A stretch of DNA of 43,229 nt from Streptomyces sp. SID3212 (GTDB taxonomy: Bacteria > Actinomycetota > Actinomycetes > Streptomycetales > Streptomycetaceae), in the NCBI RefSeq assembly GCF_009865405.1, contig NZ_WWJY01001044.1:1-43229 (forward strand), written 5' to 3'. Positions 29,268 through 37,404 of this stretch are shown one piece after another. How positions within the stretch are numbered: position 1 is the stretch's first letter; the number at the start of each line of letters is the position of its first letter. The position numbers and the translations under genes were made by a program. The notes under the pieces are model-generated. The model was given only the letters and a program-made list of their open reading frames with translations, ran no database searches and was not told where the DNA came from.

Positions 29268-30854
29268 TCAGGAAGAGGTGACCAACCGATGTGACGCCTG
29301 ATCGCGCAGAATGCCGCAGACGTCGGTGAGCGCACGCTCCACGCGGTCGATCTCCTCGTCTGTCAGGAGGAGCGACGGCTCGAAGCGGAGGGTGTTCGTG
29401 GCGCTGGCGGTGGGGAAGGTCCGGATCCGGTGGGCGTGCAGGAGGTGGCCCGCGATCACATAGCCGAACATTCCGCCGGCGGCAGCCCCGGCGAACACCT
29501 CGTCGCCGGAGCCCGACTGATCCCGGAACTCGCATCCGAGCATCAGCCCCCGGCCCCTGATCTCCTTCACCACATCGGGGAAGGCCGCGCGGACCCTCTC
29601 AAGGGCCGATGTCAGGGCACCGCCGCGCTCGACGGCCCGCCGGTAGGCCCGGCCGTCGTCCGCCTCCAACAGCTCCAGCACCTTCAGCGCGATGTGGCAC
29701 GAGTAGCTGTCCTTGGCGAAGGTCGAGCTGTGTACCAGTTCGAACAGCGGCCGGTAGCGGGCTTCTCGGACCAGCATCACCGACACCTTGGCAAGGCCGC
29801 CGCCCAGTGACTTGGCGAGCGCGTAGTAGTCGCCGCGCAGCCCCACCTGCGAACTGGCGAGCAGCGCGCCGGTACGTCCCATGCCGCTCTGCACCTCGTC
29901 GACGACGATGGGGCAGTCGGCCGCCTCGCCGAACTCCTGGATGTACCGGGCCGATTTCGCCGACAGCGGGCGGATGCCGCCCTCGCCCTGGATCGGTTCG
30001 ACCAGGAACGCGCAGAACGCGGGATGGCGGTGTTCGGTCAACTGGACCAGCCCGTCCGTGACCACCAGCTGGAAGAGGGTTCCCCCCTCGTTCTCGAGGA
30101 TCTCCTCCAGGACATCGGGACGATCCTCGGGAACGAACCGCGTCTTGACTCCCAGGGTGGCGAAAGGCTCCCGGTAGCCCGCGTTGTGGGTCAGCTGGAC
30201 ACTGCCCATGAGTTTGCCGTGGAAGCCGCCCTCCAGAGCCAGGAAAACCGGTGCCTTGCCCTGCAACAGGGCGTTCCTTCGGGTGATTTCCGCCAGTACG
30301 GCCTCGATCGCGCCCTCTCCCGCGGACTCCTCGATTCCCAGCCGTGCCAGAATCTCGTCCGGCACGGCCGCCCGGCCGCCGCGCACCGCGGCCCGCGCCT
30401 GTTCACCGCTGGCCTCGATACGGCCCAGGAGTTCTCCGAGACGCAGTCCCCGGTCGAGTTCGGCGTGTTTGACGGCGGCCTCGACCGCCTCGGCGCCGCT
30501 GTTGGCGAACGTCGCGAAGTACGGCTCGTCGGATTCGGTCTCACGGTGGATGATGCGGTTCAGCTCGGCGGCGAGGCGGTTCGCGTAGGGATGGGAGGAG
30601 AACTGCGCGTGATGGGGTGTCCGCTCGTCCAGGAGCCGGCGGGCGACGGCCAGCAGCTCCGGGTGGTTGTGGCCGAACATCAGCGATCCGTACCCTCCGG
30701 CACAATCGAGTACCGGTATCTCCTCGCCCTCGTTGTCCCGCCGGAACAGTGTGTTGCCCTCCGCGCGTACGTATTCGACATCGAGTCCTGCTGTCGACAG
30801 CAGCGCCCGCAGATTGGGCTCTGCCAGCTCGGGCTCTGCGGTTTCAGAATTCAT
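29268..30854 (-). CDS. Class III PLP-dependent aminotransferase, CpkG-like
   Basis: 528 residues from ATG 30854, preceded by GGGAGC. Fold-type I motifs are [37 protein letters not shown], the PLP-binding [14 protein letters not shown], and the Schiff-base Lys348 in ALAKSLGGG. The protein is about 80-100 residues longer than a standard class III enzyme. The extra length includes an insertion at about 140-200 (rich in Glu, Arg and Ala) also found, as I recall, in polyketide-alkaloid transaminases of the CpkG type. Expected role: transamination of the aldehyde released by the terminal reductase domain to an amine, which cyclises to an imine. The gene ends about 120 bases before the PKS start and is probably co-transcribed with it. 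Confidence 0.92.
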   Translation of the reverse strand: MNSETAEPELAEPNLRALLSTAGLDVEYVRAEGNTLFRRDNEGEEIPVLDCAGGYGSLMFGHNHPELLAVARRLLDERTPHHAQFSSHPYANRLAAELNRIIHRETESDEPYFATFANSGAEAVEAAVKHAELDRGLRLGELLGRIEASGEQARAAVRGGRAAVPDEILARLGIEESAGEGAIEAVLAEITRRNALLQGKAPVFLALEGGFHGKLMGSVQLTHNAGYREPFATLGVKTRFVPEDRPDVLEEILENEGGTLFQLVVTDGLVQLTEHRHPAFCAFLVEPIQGEGGIRPLSAKSARYIQEFGEAADCPIVVDEVQSGMGRTGALLASSQVGLRGDYYALAKSLGGGLAKVSVMLVREARYRPLFELVHSSTFAKDSYSCHIALKVLELLEADDGRAYRRAVERGGALTSALERVRAAFPDVVKEIRGRGLMLGCEFRDQSGSGDEVFAGAAAGGMFGYVIAGHLLHAHRIRTFPTASATNTLRFEPSLLLTDEEIDRVERALTDVCGILRDQASHRLVTSS

Positions 30855-30953
30855 GTCGCTCCCTGGGAACCGTGATAGGTGTCAGCAGCAGGAATGGATC
30901 GCGCTCCTGATGCCGGATTTATCTTGCGGGCACGCAGGTCCTGACCATTCCAG

Positions 30954-30979
30954 CATCCGGTCACGCCGGAGTCATCCGG
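30954..30979. repeat. Direct repeats in the aminotransferase upstream region
   Basis: CATCCGG occurs at 30954-30960 and 30973-30979 (CCGGATG on the gene strand), 19 bp apart, in the 259-base gap between the SARP gene and the aminotransferase start. AAGATAAAT, a possible -10 element, lies about 25 bases nearer the gene. SARP proteins bind heptamer direct repeats, but usually with 11- or 22-bp periods, so this is a weak candidate. Confidence 0.3.
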
Positions 30980-31113
30980 CTGGATTCGGGGAGTAAATGA
31001 GCGGCAGATTACTTGGCAATGGGGTGCGGGACGCGGGGGAAGTCCGCACGTATTCGTCCACCGAATTCAACGGCGAAGGCTTCCCCCGGCTGTCGATCAG
31101 CCCCGTCGAAAGG

Positions 31114-33300
31114 TCAGTTGTTGGCCGCGGACCGGAGAAACTTGACCAATTGTTCGCTGGACACGCCTTCCGGCCGGTCCAGGGTGACCGTGGTGGCATG
31201 GCTGTTCCCGCCGGTCCAGCCGGGCCTGCGCACCATGAGTTCGGGGTCGGCGGAGGCGACCATGAACAGGGGCCGAGGTCCCACCGACTCGACGAGCGCC
31301 TCGATGGAGTCCAGGACGGAGTCGGTCGCGTGGTGCAGGTCGTCGATGCACAGCACGACAGGTCCGCCCCGTACGGCCGCGCGGACGAACTCGCACCAGA
31401 TGTCCAGGACGCTCTCCGGGCACACCACCCGGAGCAGAGCCTTGGAGCCGGTACTCAGCAGGGACGTCAGCGCGGGCAGTATCCGCTCCCGGTCGGCCGG
31501 GTCCGGGAACAACGAGCGCACCTGGTAGGAGAGGGCGGTGTCCACGGCGTCCTCGTCGTCGTTCGGACGGATGCCGCAGTAGGCGGCCAGGATCTGCGCC
31601 TGTGCGGCGAGCGCGTTGTCATGGGTGACCGCGGGAGTGCGGCCTGACAGCACGACGGGCGCGCCGGGGTGGCCGGTGACCCAGTGCTCGAAGTCACCCA
31701 GCAGCCGGCTCTTCCCCGTCCCCGGTTCGCCGAGGACGGTGACCAGATGAGGCACCGCCCGGTGTTGTGTCCGCTTCATGAGCCCGCGCAGGACGTCGAG
31801 TTCGTAGCACGGCTCCGCGTCATCGGCATCACCGCGCTTCACCCGGGCGCCGATCACCTGCCAGCCCGTGGACGAGAGGCGGTAGGAAACGGTGTCACCG
31901 GTTGCCTGGCGGACCGCGTCGCTGGCCAGGACCTCACCGGCGGGCACGGTGGACAGCAGGGCCTGGGACTCGTCGAGCACCGCGCCGACTACGGTCGGCG
32001 CGGCCTCACGCCCTCGCCGGGACAGCAGCACTCCGCCCATGGTCACGGCGGACTGCACCGTCAGCTGGGCCGCCTCGGGCCCGGACCGGCCGGCGACGTC
32101 GAGTATGTCGCGGATCGCCAGCGCCGCGAGTACGGCCCGTCCGGCATGGTTGTCCTGGGGCCCGTGGAGTCCGAACAGGGCCAGGTACGTGGATCCGATC
32201 GAGGCGGTCACCGTGCCGTCGAATCGCTCGACCTGCTCCCTGACCACGGCGGCGGTGCCGTTCAGCAGGTCGTCGAGCTCCTCGTCGCCGGGCCCGACCA
32301 GGGTGGGAGCGAGCCAGGTGCGTATCGACACGACGGCGACCTGGTGGCGGGAGACACGCAACTGTTCCGGCCCGGCGTCGTCGGGCGGCGCTGCCGGACC
32401 GGGCCGGGGAACCCGGACACCGGCCGGCTGCCCGATCGGGCGGGTCGACGATGTGGTGCTCAACCGTTCCCTGGTGGCGCTGTCACCTGCCGCTCCGAAG
32501 GGATGTCCGGACACCGGACCGGCAAGGGACAGCTCCGGTTCCTGGGCGAGGATGGCCTGTTGAAGCCGCTGCAGCCCGTGGCCGGGTTCAAGACCCAGGT
32601 CCTCCACCAGCGCGGTGCGGATACGGCTGTACACGTTGAGCGCGTCCGCTTGCCGTCCGCACCGGTAGAGGGCGAGCATCAACTGACCGCACGACCGCTC
32701 CTTGAGCGGCTGGGCCTTGACCATGGCCTCCAGTTCGGCGAGAACCACATGGTGGCGACCGCAGGCCAACTGGGTGTCGAAGTAGTCCTCCATCACGTCC
32801 AGGCGCGCTCTCTGGACCGCCACCAACTCGGGCCACTCGATGCCGGCTTCGACGAGATCGGCCAGGGCGGGGCCCCGCCACAGGGCCAGCGCGTCGTGAA
32901 GGAGTGAGGCCGCCGACTCCGACGCGCCCTGCGCCATTTTCTCCCGCCCCTCCTCCACCCACGTGTGGAACCGGTGCAGATCCACCTGCTCCGGTTCCAC
33001 ACGCATCATGTAACCGGGCGGCTGGGTCAACAGCGCGGTGGTCCCGGTGGGGTTGCGCTGACGCGGCGAGCCCGAGGAGAGGATGCCCCGCAGCCCGTAC
33101 ACCGCGTTCTGGAGTATCTTGCGTGACGTGGTCGGAGCGTCGTCCACACCCCACAGCGCGTTGAGTAACTGACTGGTGGGCACGACCCTGTTGGCCTGCA
33201 ACAGCAGGAAGGCCAACGTGGCTCTCTGCTTGGTACCCCCCAGGTTCAGCGGCCCGTCATGGCTGTCGACCTCCATTGGGCCAAGGAGTCGGAACTGCAT
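31114..33300 (-). CDS. SARP-type regulator with cyclase-homology and P-loop domains
   Basis: 728 residues from ATG 33300, which has GGGGGA just upstream; an ATG 12 bases earlier is possible. Residues 1-95 are an OmpR-type winged helix (QFRLLGPMEV, RATLAFLLLQANRVV). Residues 100-250 are the bacterial transcriptional activation domain (VDLHRFHTWVEEGRE to DLGLEPGHGLQRLQQAIL). A Pro-rich linker leads to a region of about 320-460 resembling class III nucleotide cyclases (VREQVERFDGTVTASIGSTYLALFG). A P-loop NTPase follows, with GEPGTGKS (Lys530) and Walker B VVLCIDDLHH. The SARP-cyclase-ATPase order recalls PimR-type regulators, but this one ends soon after the NTPase and has no LuxR helix-turn-helix. 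It is the likely pathway-specific activator of the PKS cluster. Confidence 0.9.
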   Translation of the reverse strand: MQFRLLGPMEVDSHDGPLNLGGTKQRATLAFLLLQANRVVPTSQLLNALWGVDDAPTTSRKILQNAVYGLRGILSSGSPRQRNPTGTTALLTQPPGYMMRVEPEQVDLHRFHTWVEEGREKMAQGASESAASLLHDALALWRGPALADLVEAGIEWPELVAVQRARLDVMEDYFDTQLACGRHHVVLAELEAMVKAQPLKERSCGQLMLALYRCGRQADALNVYSRIRTALVEDLGLEPGHGLQRLQQAILAQEPELSLAGPVSGHPFGAAGDSATRERLSTTSSTRPIGQPAGVRVPRPGPAAPPDDAGPEQLRVSRHQVAVVSIRTWLAPTLVGPGDEELDDLLNGTAAVVREQVERFDGTVTASIGSTYLALFGLHGPQDNHAGRAVLAALAIRDILDVAGRSGPEAAQLTVQSAVTMGGVLLSRRGREAAPTVVGAVLDESQALLSTVPAGEVLASDAVRQATGDTVSYRLSSTGWQVIGARVKRGDADDAEPCYELDVLRGLMKRTQHRAVPHLVTVLGEPGTGKSRLLGDFEHWVTGHPGAPVVLSGRTPAVTHDNALAAQAQILAAYCGIRPNDDEDAVDTALSYQVRSLFPDPADRERILPALTSLLSTGSKALLRVVCPESVLDIWCEFVRAAVRGGPVVLCIDDLHHATDSVLDSIEALVESVGPRPLFMVASADPELMVRRPGWTGGNSHATTVTLDRPEGVSSEQLVKFLRSAANN

Positions 33301-33355
33301 CGTGTCCCCCATACCTACACGTAACAGGCTGAGCCCGGAGCGCCTTCCGGGATCC

Positions 33356-33370
33356 GATCAAGATATGATC
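33356..33370. promoter_or_regulatory. Inverted repeat upstream of the SARP gene
   Basis: GATCA, AGATA, TGATC is a perfect 5-bp inverted repeat in an AT-rich patch 56 bases upstream of the SARP start. Next to it, CCCGGA and TCCGGG (33334-33351) form another inverted repeat. Either could be an operator for one of the two TetR proteins or for the SARP itself. Confidence 0.4.
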
Positions 33371-33470
33371 ACCATCGTGCAACATTACGTTCAACGCGCG
33401 CACAAATCTGGGACAAGCAGTCCACCCCCGCGACGGCCGGATCGCATCGCACCGCCGCGCCTGGCCCGCG

Positions 33471-34259
33471 CTACCACGTGAGGGATGCCGCGGCTGCGCC
33501 CGGTGCGAAACGGCTGAGAGCCGCCGTGAGTACCGCGGCCACCTCCGGAAGATTGCTGTCGAGGTAGAAATGCCCGCCGGAGAAGACGTGGGTGTGGGTG
33601 TCGGCCTTCGTGAAGTCCGCCCAGGAGGAGGCCCGTTCCACGGAGACCACCGGGTCGCTGTCACCGACGAGCACGGTGAACGGGGTGCTCAGGGGGCCGC
33701 GTTCCTGCCACTCGTACGTGCCTATCGCCCGGTAGTCGGCGCGCAGCGCGGGCATGACCATCTCCCTCACCTCCGGGTCCTCGAACACCTGCGGGGAGGT
33801 GCCCCCGAGGCGCTGTACCGCTGCCAGGATGTCGGCGTCCGTACGGAGGCCGTCGTGGGCCTCCGGCCGCGGCCGGGGTGCGCCCCGTCCGGAAAGGATG
33901 ACCGCGACGGGTCCGGGGGACTGGCGCTCCTCGAGGCGGCGGGTGGTCTCATAGGCGAGTACGGCGCCCATGCTGTGCCCGAAGAGGGCGTACGGGCCCT
34001 CGATCTGCCCGTGGACCTCGTCGGCCAGGATGTCCGCCAGGCGTCCGATGTCGTCGATGGGCTCCTCGTGCCGGCGGTCCTGACGCCCCGGATACTGGGC
34101 GGCCAGCACCTCGACGGCCGGTGGCATCGCGAGGGACAGCGGGAGGAAGGAGCTGGCCGCACCGCCCGCATGGGGGAAGCAGACCAACCGCACGGCGATG
34201 GCGGACGGCCTGGGACCGTCCGCCGGAGGGGCGAACCTGCGCAACCACTCAGTTCCCAC
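33471..34259 (-). CDS. Type II thioesterase (PKS editing)
   Basis: 262 residues from GTG 34259, preceded by GGGAG. It is an alpha/beta hydrolase of the GrsT/RifR type. The motif FPHAGGAASSF is near residue 28, the nucleophile is Ser96 in GHSMGA, the acid probably Asp202 in GDSDPVV, and the base His230 in SGGHFYLD. YPGRQDR and VLAYETTRRLE are also family-typical. Such enzymes free PKS carrier proteins from stalled or wrongly decarboxylated acyl groups. Because chain release here is by a reductase domain, this enzyme is for editing, not product release. It lies between the receptor-like TetR gene and the SARP gene, all in the same direction. Confidence 0.94.
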   Translation of the reverse strand: MGTEWLRRFAPPADGPRPSAIAVRLVCFPHAGGAASSFLPLSLAMPPAVEVLAAQYPGRQDRRHEEPIDDIGRLADILADEVHGQIEGPYALFGHSMGAVLAYETTRRLEERQSPGPVAVILSGRGAPRPRPEAHDGLRTDADILAAVQRLGGTSPQVFEDPEVREMVMPALRADYRAIGTYEWQERGPLSTPFTVLVGDSDPVVSVERASSWADFTKADTHTHVFSGGHFYLDSNLPEVAAVLTAALSRFAPGAAAASLTW

Positions 34260-34364
34260 TTCAGCTCCCTTTGTCGCTGTGCTCGACCCCTGGCGGACCG
34301 GGCTGCGGCCCCATCATCGGTGGTGCGGCTCAAAGGAGGCACAAAGTACGCACAACTCACCCGC

Positions 34365-35048
34365 TCACGCGCCGCCGCAGACCTTGGTCGGCCGGCTGTC
34401 GCCGATTCGGCACCTGTCCGCCGCCCGCAGCCCCGCGGCCGTACCTTCCGGAACGAGCTCGTCGAGCAACGCCTCGGCCGAGATCTGGGGCAGCATCAAC
34501 CGCCAGAACCCGGTGACCGCGTCTCGTGAACGCCACTCCTCGCCCGTTCCCCGCAGGACTTCGAACCCCGCCACGAAAACGGTGATGGCCGACACCACCT
34601 CATCCAGCGCCACGTCCGCCGCGAGAGTGCCCCGGTCCCTCGCCACGGTGAGTGACAGCTGGACCCAGTCCTGCCACTGCTCCCACAGGCGGACACCGCC
34701 CTGCCAGGTGGCGTCGCGGCTCAGGCCGAATCCGGCCCGCAGGACCGGGTCGTCGGTGAGGCTCCGCACCAGCGCCTGCGAGGCGTCGATCACCGATTGC
34801 AAGGGGGCGGGGTGCCGGAACGGAACCGCTCCGGTGAGACTCAGCAGCGCCTGCGCGGCGGCCAGTTCGAGCGCCTCACCCAGCGCCTGCTTGTTCTTGA
34901 AGTGAAAACTCAGCCCGCCTGTACTGACACCGGCCCGCGAGCTGATGGTATTGAGGGAGGATTCGGCGAATCCCCACTGGTCGATGACCTCGGCAGCTGA
35001 ACGGATCAGGTCTTGGCGAGTGCAGAACGAACGATACTGCTTGGTCAT
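34365..35048 (-). CDS. TetR-family regulator resembling gamma-butyrolactone receptors
   Basis: 227 residues from ATG 35048, with GGAG 8 bases upstream. The N-terminus MTKQYRSFCTRQDLIRSAAE, then WGFAESSLNTISSRAGVSTG and LSFHFKNKQALGEALE, matches the DNA-binding part of ScbR/ArpA-type receptors and pseudoreceptors more closely than generic TetR proteins. The ligand-binding half is less telling, with WEQWQDWVQLSLTVARDRGTL. Such proteins repress SARP and biosynthetic genes until a signalling butyrolactone or the product binds. No butyrolactone synthase (AfsA) gene is in the window. A motif upstream of this gene (35175-35190) recurs before the amine oxidase gene. Confidence 0.85.
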   Translation of the reverse strand: MTKQYRSFCTRQDLIRSAAEVIDQWGFAESSLNTISSRAGVSTGGLSFHFKNKQALGEALELAAAQALLSLTGAVPFRHPAPLQSVIDASQALVRSLTDDPVLRAGFGLSRDATWQGGVRLWEQWQDWVQLSLTVARDRGTLAADVALDEVVSAITVFVAGFEVLRGTGEEWRSRDAVTGFWRLMLPQISAEALLDELVPEGTAAGLRAADRCRIGDSRPTKVCGGA

Positions 35049-35174
35049 CGGGAACTCCGTAGGGGCGTGGAACGGCGGGCCGGTGCGTGTCGGAACACCA
35101 CCACGGCGCGGTACCCGTGACGGGGGGCCGACCGCGCGGCGCGACAGGTACCGGCCGTCGGGAACGGGCGGTCG

Positions 35175-35190
35175 CGACAGCTGGTCACCG
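35175..35190. promoter_or_regulatory. Shared 16-bp motif, copy upstream of the receptor-like TetR gene
   Basis: CGACAGCTGGTCACCG, 127 bases upstream of the TetR start and 25 bases downstream of TTATAT on that strand. It is identical at 15 of 16 positions to 37191-37206, in the same orientation to its gene. It is a candidate repressor site. Confidence 0.55.
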
Positions 35191-35570
35191 TGAGAGCACC
35201 TTCGTGGTCGGCCCATATAACAGCATGACTACCGCACCCGCACTCTCCGCGACCGAAAAGAGCGATCGCCGAGGGGCGGGTGGAGGGGACTTGGCGCATT
35301 GTCGATGGGTCGGTGCACGTGGACCCGCGCGGGTGAACGGCTTCCGGCCTGGATCTGACCCTCCTCGGGGCACTCCCCGCGTCCCACCGATTCACAGGCC
35401 CGGGACGAACGACGCCGCCGGACGGCGTTCCACGCGGTCCGGCGGCGGTGCGGCGCGCCGCTCCTTCGGAGAGGCCGGGGCGGAGATGGCGTTTCACGCC
35501 ATCTTCTCCACGCCCCACGGTTCTCACTAGAATGTTCTATACAGTGGAATCGGCAACGTCGCCGTAACGC

Positions 35571-35597
35571 CAGGACGGGTCCGCCCGACCCGTCCTG
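35571..35597 (-). terminator. Terminator after the amine oxidase gene
   Basis: CAGGACGGGTC and GACCCGTCCTG form a perfect 11-bp stem with a 5-base loop, about 60 bases past the amine oxidase stop. Confidence 0.75.
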
Positions 35598-35657
35598 CCC
35601 GGTTGCGTCGACGCCTGTCGAGTCGGCACCACACACCGGATCACGCGACAGGGAGGG

Positions 35658-37100
35658 TCAGTTGATGAGAGCGGCTACCTGCTGCGCGGCCCGGAGTCCC
35701 GTCTCGACGGCGCCTTCGACGAAGGCGCCGTTCCATCCGGACGCGATGTCGCCCCCCGCGAAGGCGATGCGGCCATGGGGCTGCTGAATCCCGGGCAGCT
35801 GCCTCAACAGCTGCCCGGGACGGCGCAGGCCCCATCCCCCGAGCGCGTACGGGTCGCGGCCCCACTCGTGGGCCCGGTACCCGACGACGGTGGCACCGGG
35901 TATGTACTCGCGGACGGCCTTCTGGACGGCTGTCGCGTCCGAGACGTTGAGGGAGGATCCAGCGAAGCCGATCATGAGCCGCCCTCCACCGGAGAGTGCT
36001 TCCTGAGGGATCATCAGGGGCAGGGCGGACGACTTGGTACCCATGGCGTACACGGCTTCGACGTCCCCGGCGAGGTGGATCCACAGCTTCGTCGCGAGTC
36101 CGACGCCCACGCCTTCGCTGGTCGCGGCGGCGTGTACGGCCGGCAGTCCGGGGTTGAAGCTGATCTTCTTCCAGGTGTTGACGGGAGTCGCCAACACGGC
36201 GGCCCTGCCGGTGAAGAGCCGATTGGAGCCGACCCGTACCTGGACACCGCTCGACGTGCTGGTGACCGCGGTGACCGGCGAATTGAGGTACACCTTGGCC
36301 CTCGGCGACGCGTCCAGCATCTTCTGGAGCAGCTTGGTCATGCCCGCGGTCGGCTTGAACGCGGTCTGCTTCTCCCAGCCCTCGATGTTCCACCCGCCGA
36401 GCGCCCACCACTGCGCCATCGAGGTCATCGCACGACTGGTGTTGTCACCGCCCGTGTAGGCCGCGAAGTAGCCGTGGAGCCAGGTCGCGTCCACGTCGGA
36501 GAGCCCGAGCTGGTTGATTCGGTCGGTGAAGGAAAGCAGATCCAACTGAGCCAGGAGGTCGCTGCGGTAGCGCGGGTCGTTGGGCCGCTCGAAGTAGGTC
36601 TCCGACCCGGCGAAGAACTGATCGAACAGCTCTCCGAGGTGGGCGTTGGCGTCCTGCGGAAGGAGCCGGTCGAAGCCGCCGTTGGCGCCCGGCATGACCG
36701 ACGTGGTGGGTATGACGTCTGCGGCGTTCGTCAGGCCGTACCTACTGAACTCGGCGGCCACCAGATGGTGATCGGGGCTCAGCCAGCCGCCGCCGAGTTC
36801 AATGCGCTTGCCGGCGAACGTGTCCGTCCAGATTCTGCCGCCGATGCGGTCCCGCGCCTCCACCACCGCGACGTTGAGCCCCTGGGCGCTCAGCTCGCGG
36901 GCAGCCGTACCGCCCGCGTATCCCGCGCCGATGACTATCACGTCGGCAACGACGTTGTCCGCGCGGACCGATGCCGCGGCCGGAGCGGCCGCGGCGACCG
37001 CCCCCCCGGCCAAGGCGGTCCCGCCCAGGGCTTTGAGCAGCGAACGACGTCCGAGCCCCGCGGGTGGGGACTGATGTGTGACGGGTGGTCGGGAACTCAT
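35658..37100 (-). CDS. Tat-exported flavin amine oxidase
   Basis: 480 residues from ATG 37100, with AAAGGTG nearby. The N-terminus is a twin-arginine signal: R18-R19 in GRRSLLK, then an Ala/Gly-rich hydrophobic stretch ending AAAAPAAASVRA, so the folded FAD protein should leave the cytoplasm. The mature part is a flavin monoamine oxidase: VIVIGAGYAGGTAAREL (dinucleotide fold), VVEARDRIGGRIWT, ELGGGWLSPDHHLV, and the C-terminal FAD motif RIAFAGGDIASGWNGAFVEGAV. The family oxidises amines to imines with oxygen, giving hydrogen peroxide. Lying between two TetR genes inside a reductase-ended PKS cluster, it probably oxidises the cyclic amine or imine product. Acting on an external primary amine is the alternative. 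Confidence 0.9.
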   Translation of the reverse strand: MSSRPPVTHQSPPAGLGRRSLLKALGGTALAGGAVAAAAPAAASVRADNVVADVIVIGAGYAGGTAARELSAQGLNVAVVEARDRIGGRIWTDTFAGKRIELGGGWLSPDHHLVAAEFSRYGLTNAADVIPTTSVMPGANGGFDRLLPQDANAHLGELFDQFFAGSETYFERPNDPRYRSDLLAQLDLLSFTDRINQLGLSDVDATWLHGYFAAYTGGDNTSRAMTSMAQWWALGGWNIEGWEKQTAFKPTAGMTKLLQKMLDASPRAKVYLNSPVTAVTSTSSGVQVRVGSNRLFTGRAAVLATPVNTWKKISFNPGLPAVHAAATSEGVGVGLATKLWIHLAGDVEAVYAMGTKSSALPLMIPQEALSGGGRLMIGFAGSSLNVSDATAVQKAVREYIPGATVVGYRAHEWGRDPYALGGWGLRRPGQLLRQLPGIQQPHGRIAFAGGDIASGWNGAFVEGAVETGLRAAQQVAALIN

Positions 37101-37190
37101 CGGTGCACCTTTTCCGTTGGTCGCTGAAGGCCACTCCCACCGGGAGATGAGTGGCTCGTTCTGGTCCACGGAAAGTTAGCGGCGCGGTGC

Positions 37191-37206
37191 CGAAAGCTGG
37201 TCACCG
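37191..37206. promoter_or_regulatory. Shared 16-bp motif, copy upstream of the amine oxidase gene
   Basis: CGAAAGCTGGTCACCG, 91 bases upstream of the amine oxidase start. TACGAT (37214-37219 on the minus strand) is a possible -10 just before it. The other copy is at 35175-35190. The rest of the 304-base gap 37101-37404 shows no gene. Confidence 0.55.
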
Positions 37207-37404
37207 ACGGGTAATCGTAGGGTTTACGCCTCACCTTTGAGGGGAAGGGGAGCGTCCGGCTCCTGCTCGTCGCCGGAACGCGGCAGGTCATGGCCAGGGC
37301 GTCGCGCGGAAGAAGTCCGCCCAGGTGGGGGACGTTCCGGCCGGGCGACGTCGCGCGACGCGCCGGTCAGGAAGGGATCGCGGGCACGCGGGGGAGAGAA
37401 CCGA

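Larger units (their letters stand above)
35049..35657. other. 609-base non-coding interval with hairpins and an AT-rich patch
   Basis: I see no gene here; open frames lack codon bias and ribosome binding sites. It holds the receptor-like regulator's leader, a possible -10 TTATAT on the minus strand (35215-35220), and three hairpins. The first is CGCCGCCGGAC with GTCCGGCGGCG (35413-35447), the second AGATGGCG with CGCCATCT (35484-35504), and the third a terminator at 35571-35597. An AT-rich inverted repeat, TAGAA, TG, TTCTA, is at 35528-35539. Confidence 0.6.

Noticed and set aside
29146..29535. N-terminal extension of the first PKS in the same frame
   Set aside because: It overlaps the end of the aminotransferase gene and contains no docking or PKS sequence. 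The ATGs at 29145 or 29166 fit the KS start and ribosome binding site.
35087..35530. Possible plus-strand gene in the regulatory interval
   Set aside because: It lacks a ribosome binding site and third-position G/C bias, and its translation resembles no protein. I treat the interval as non-coding.
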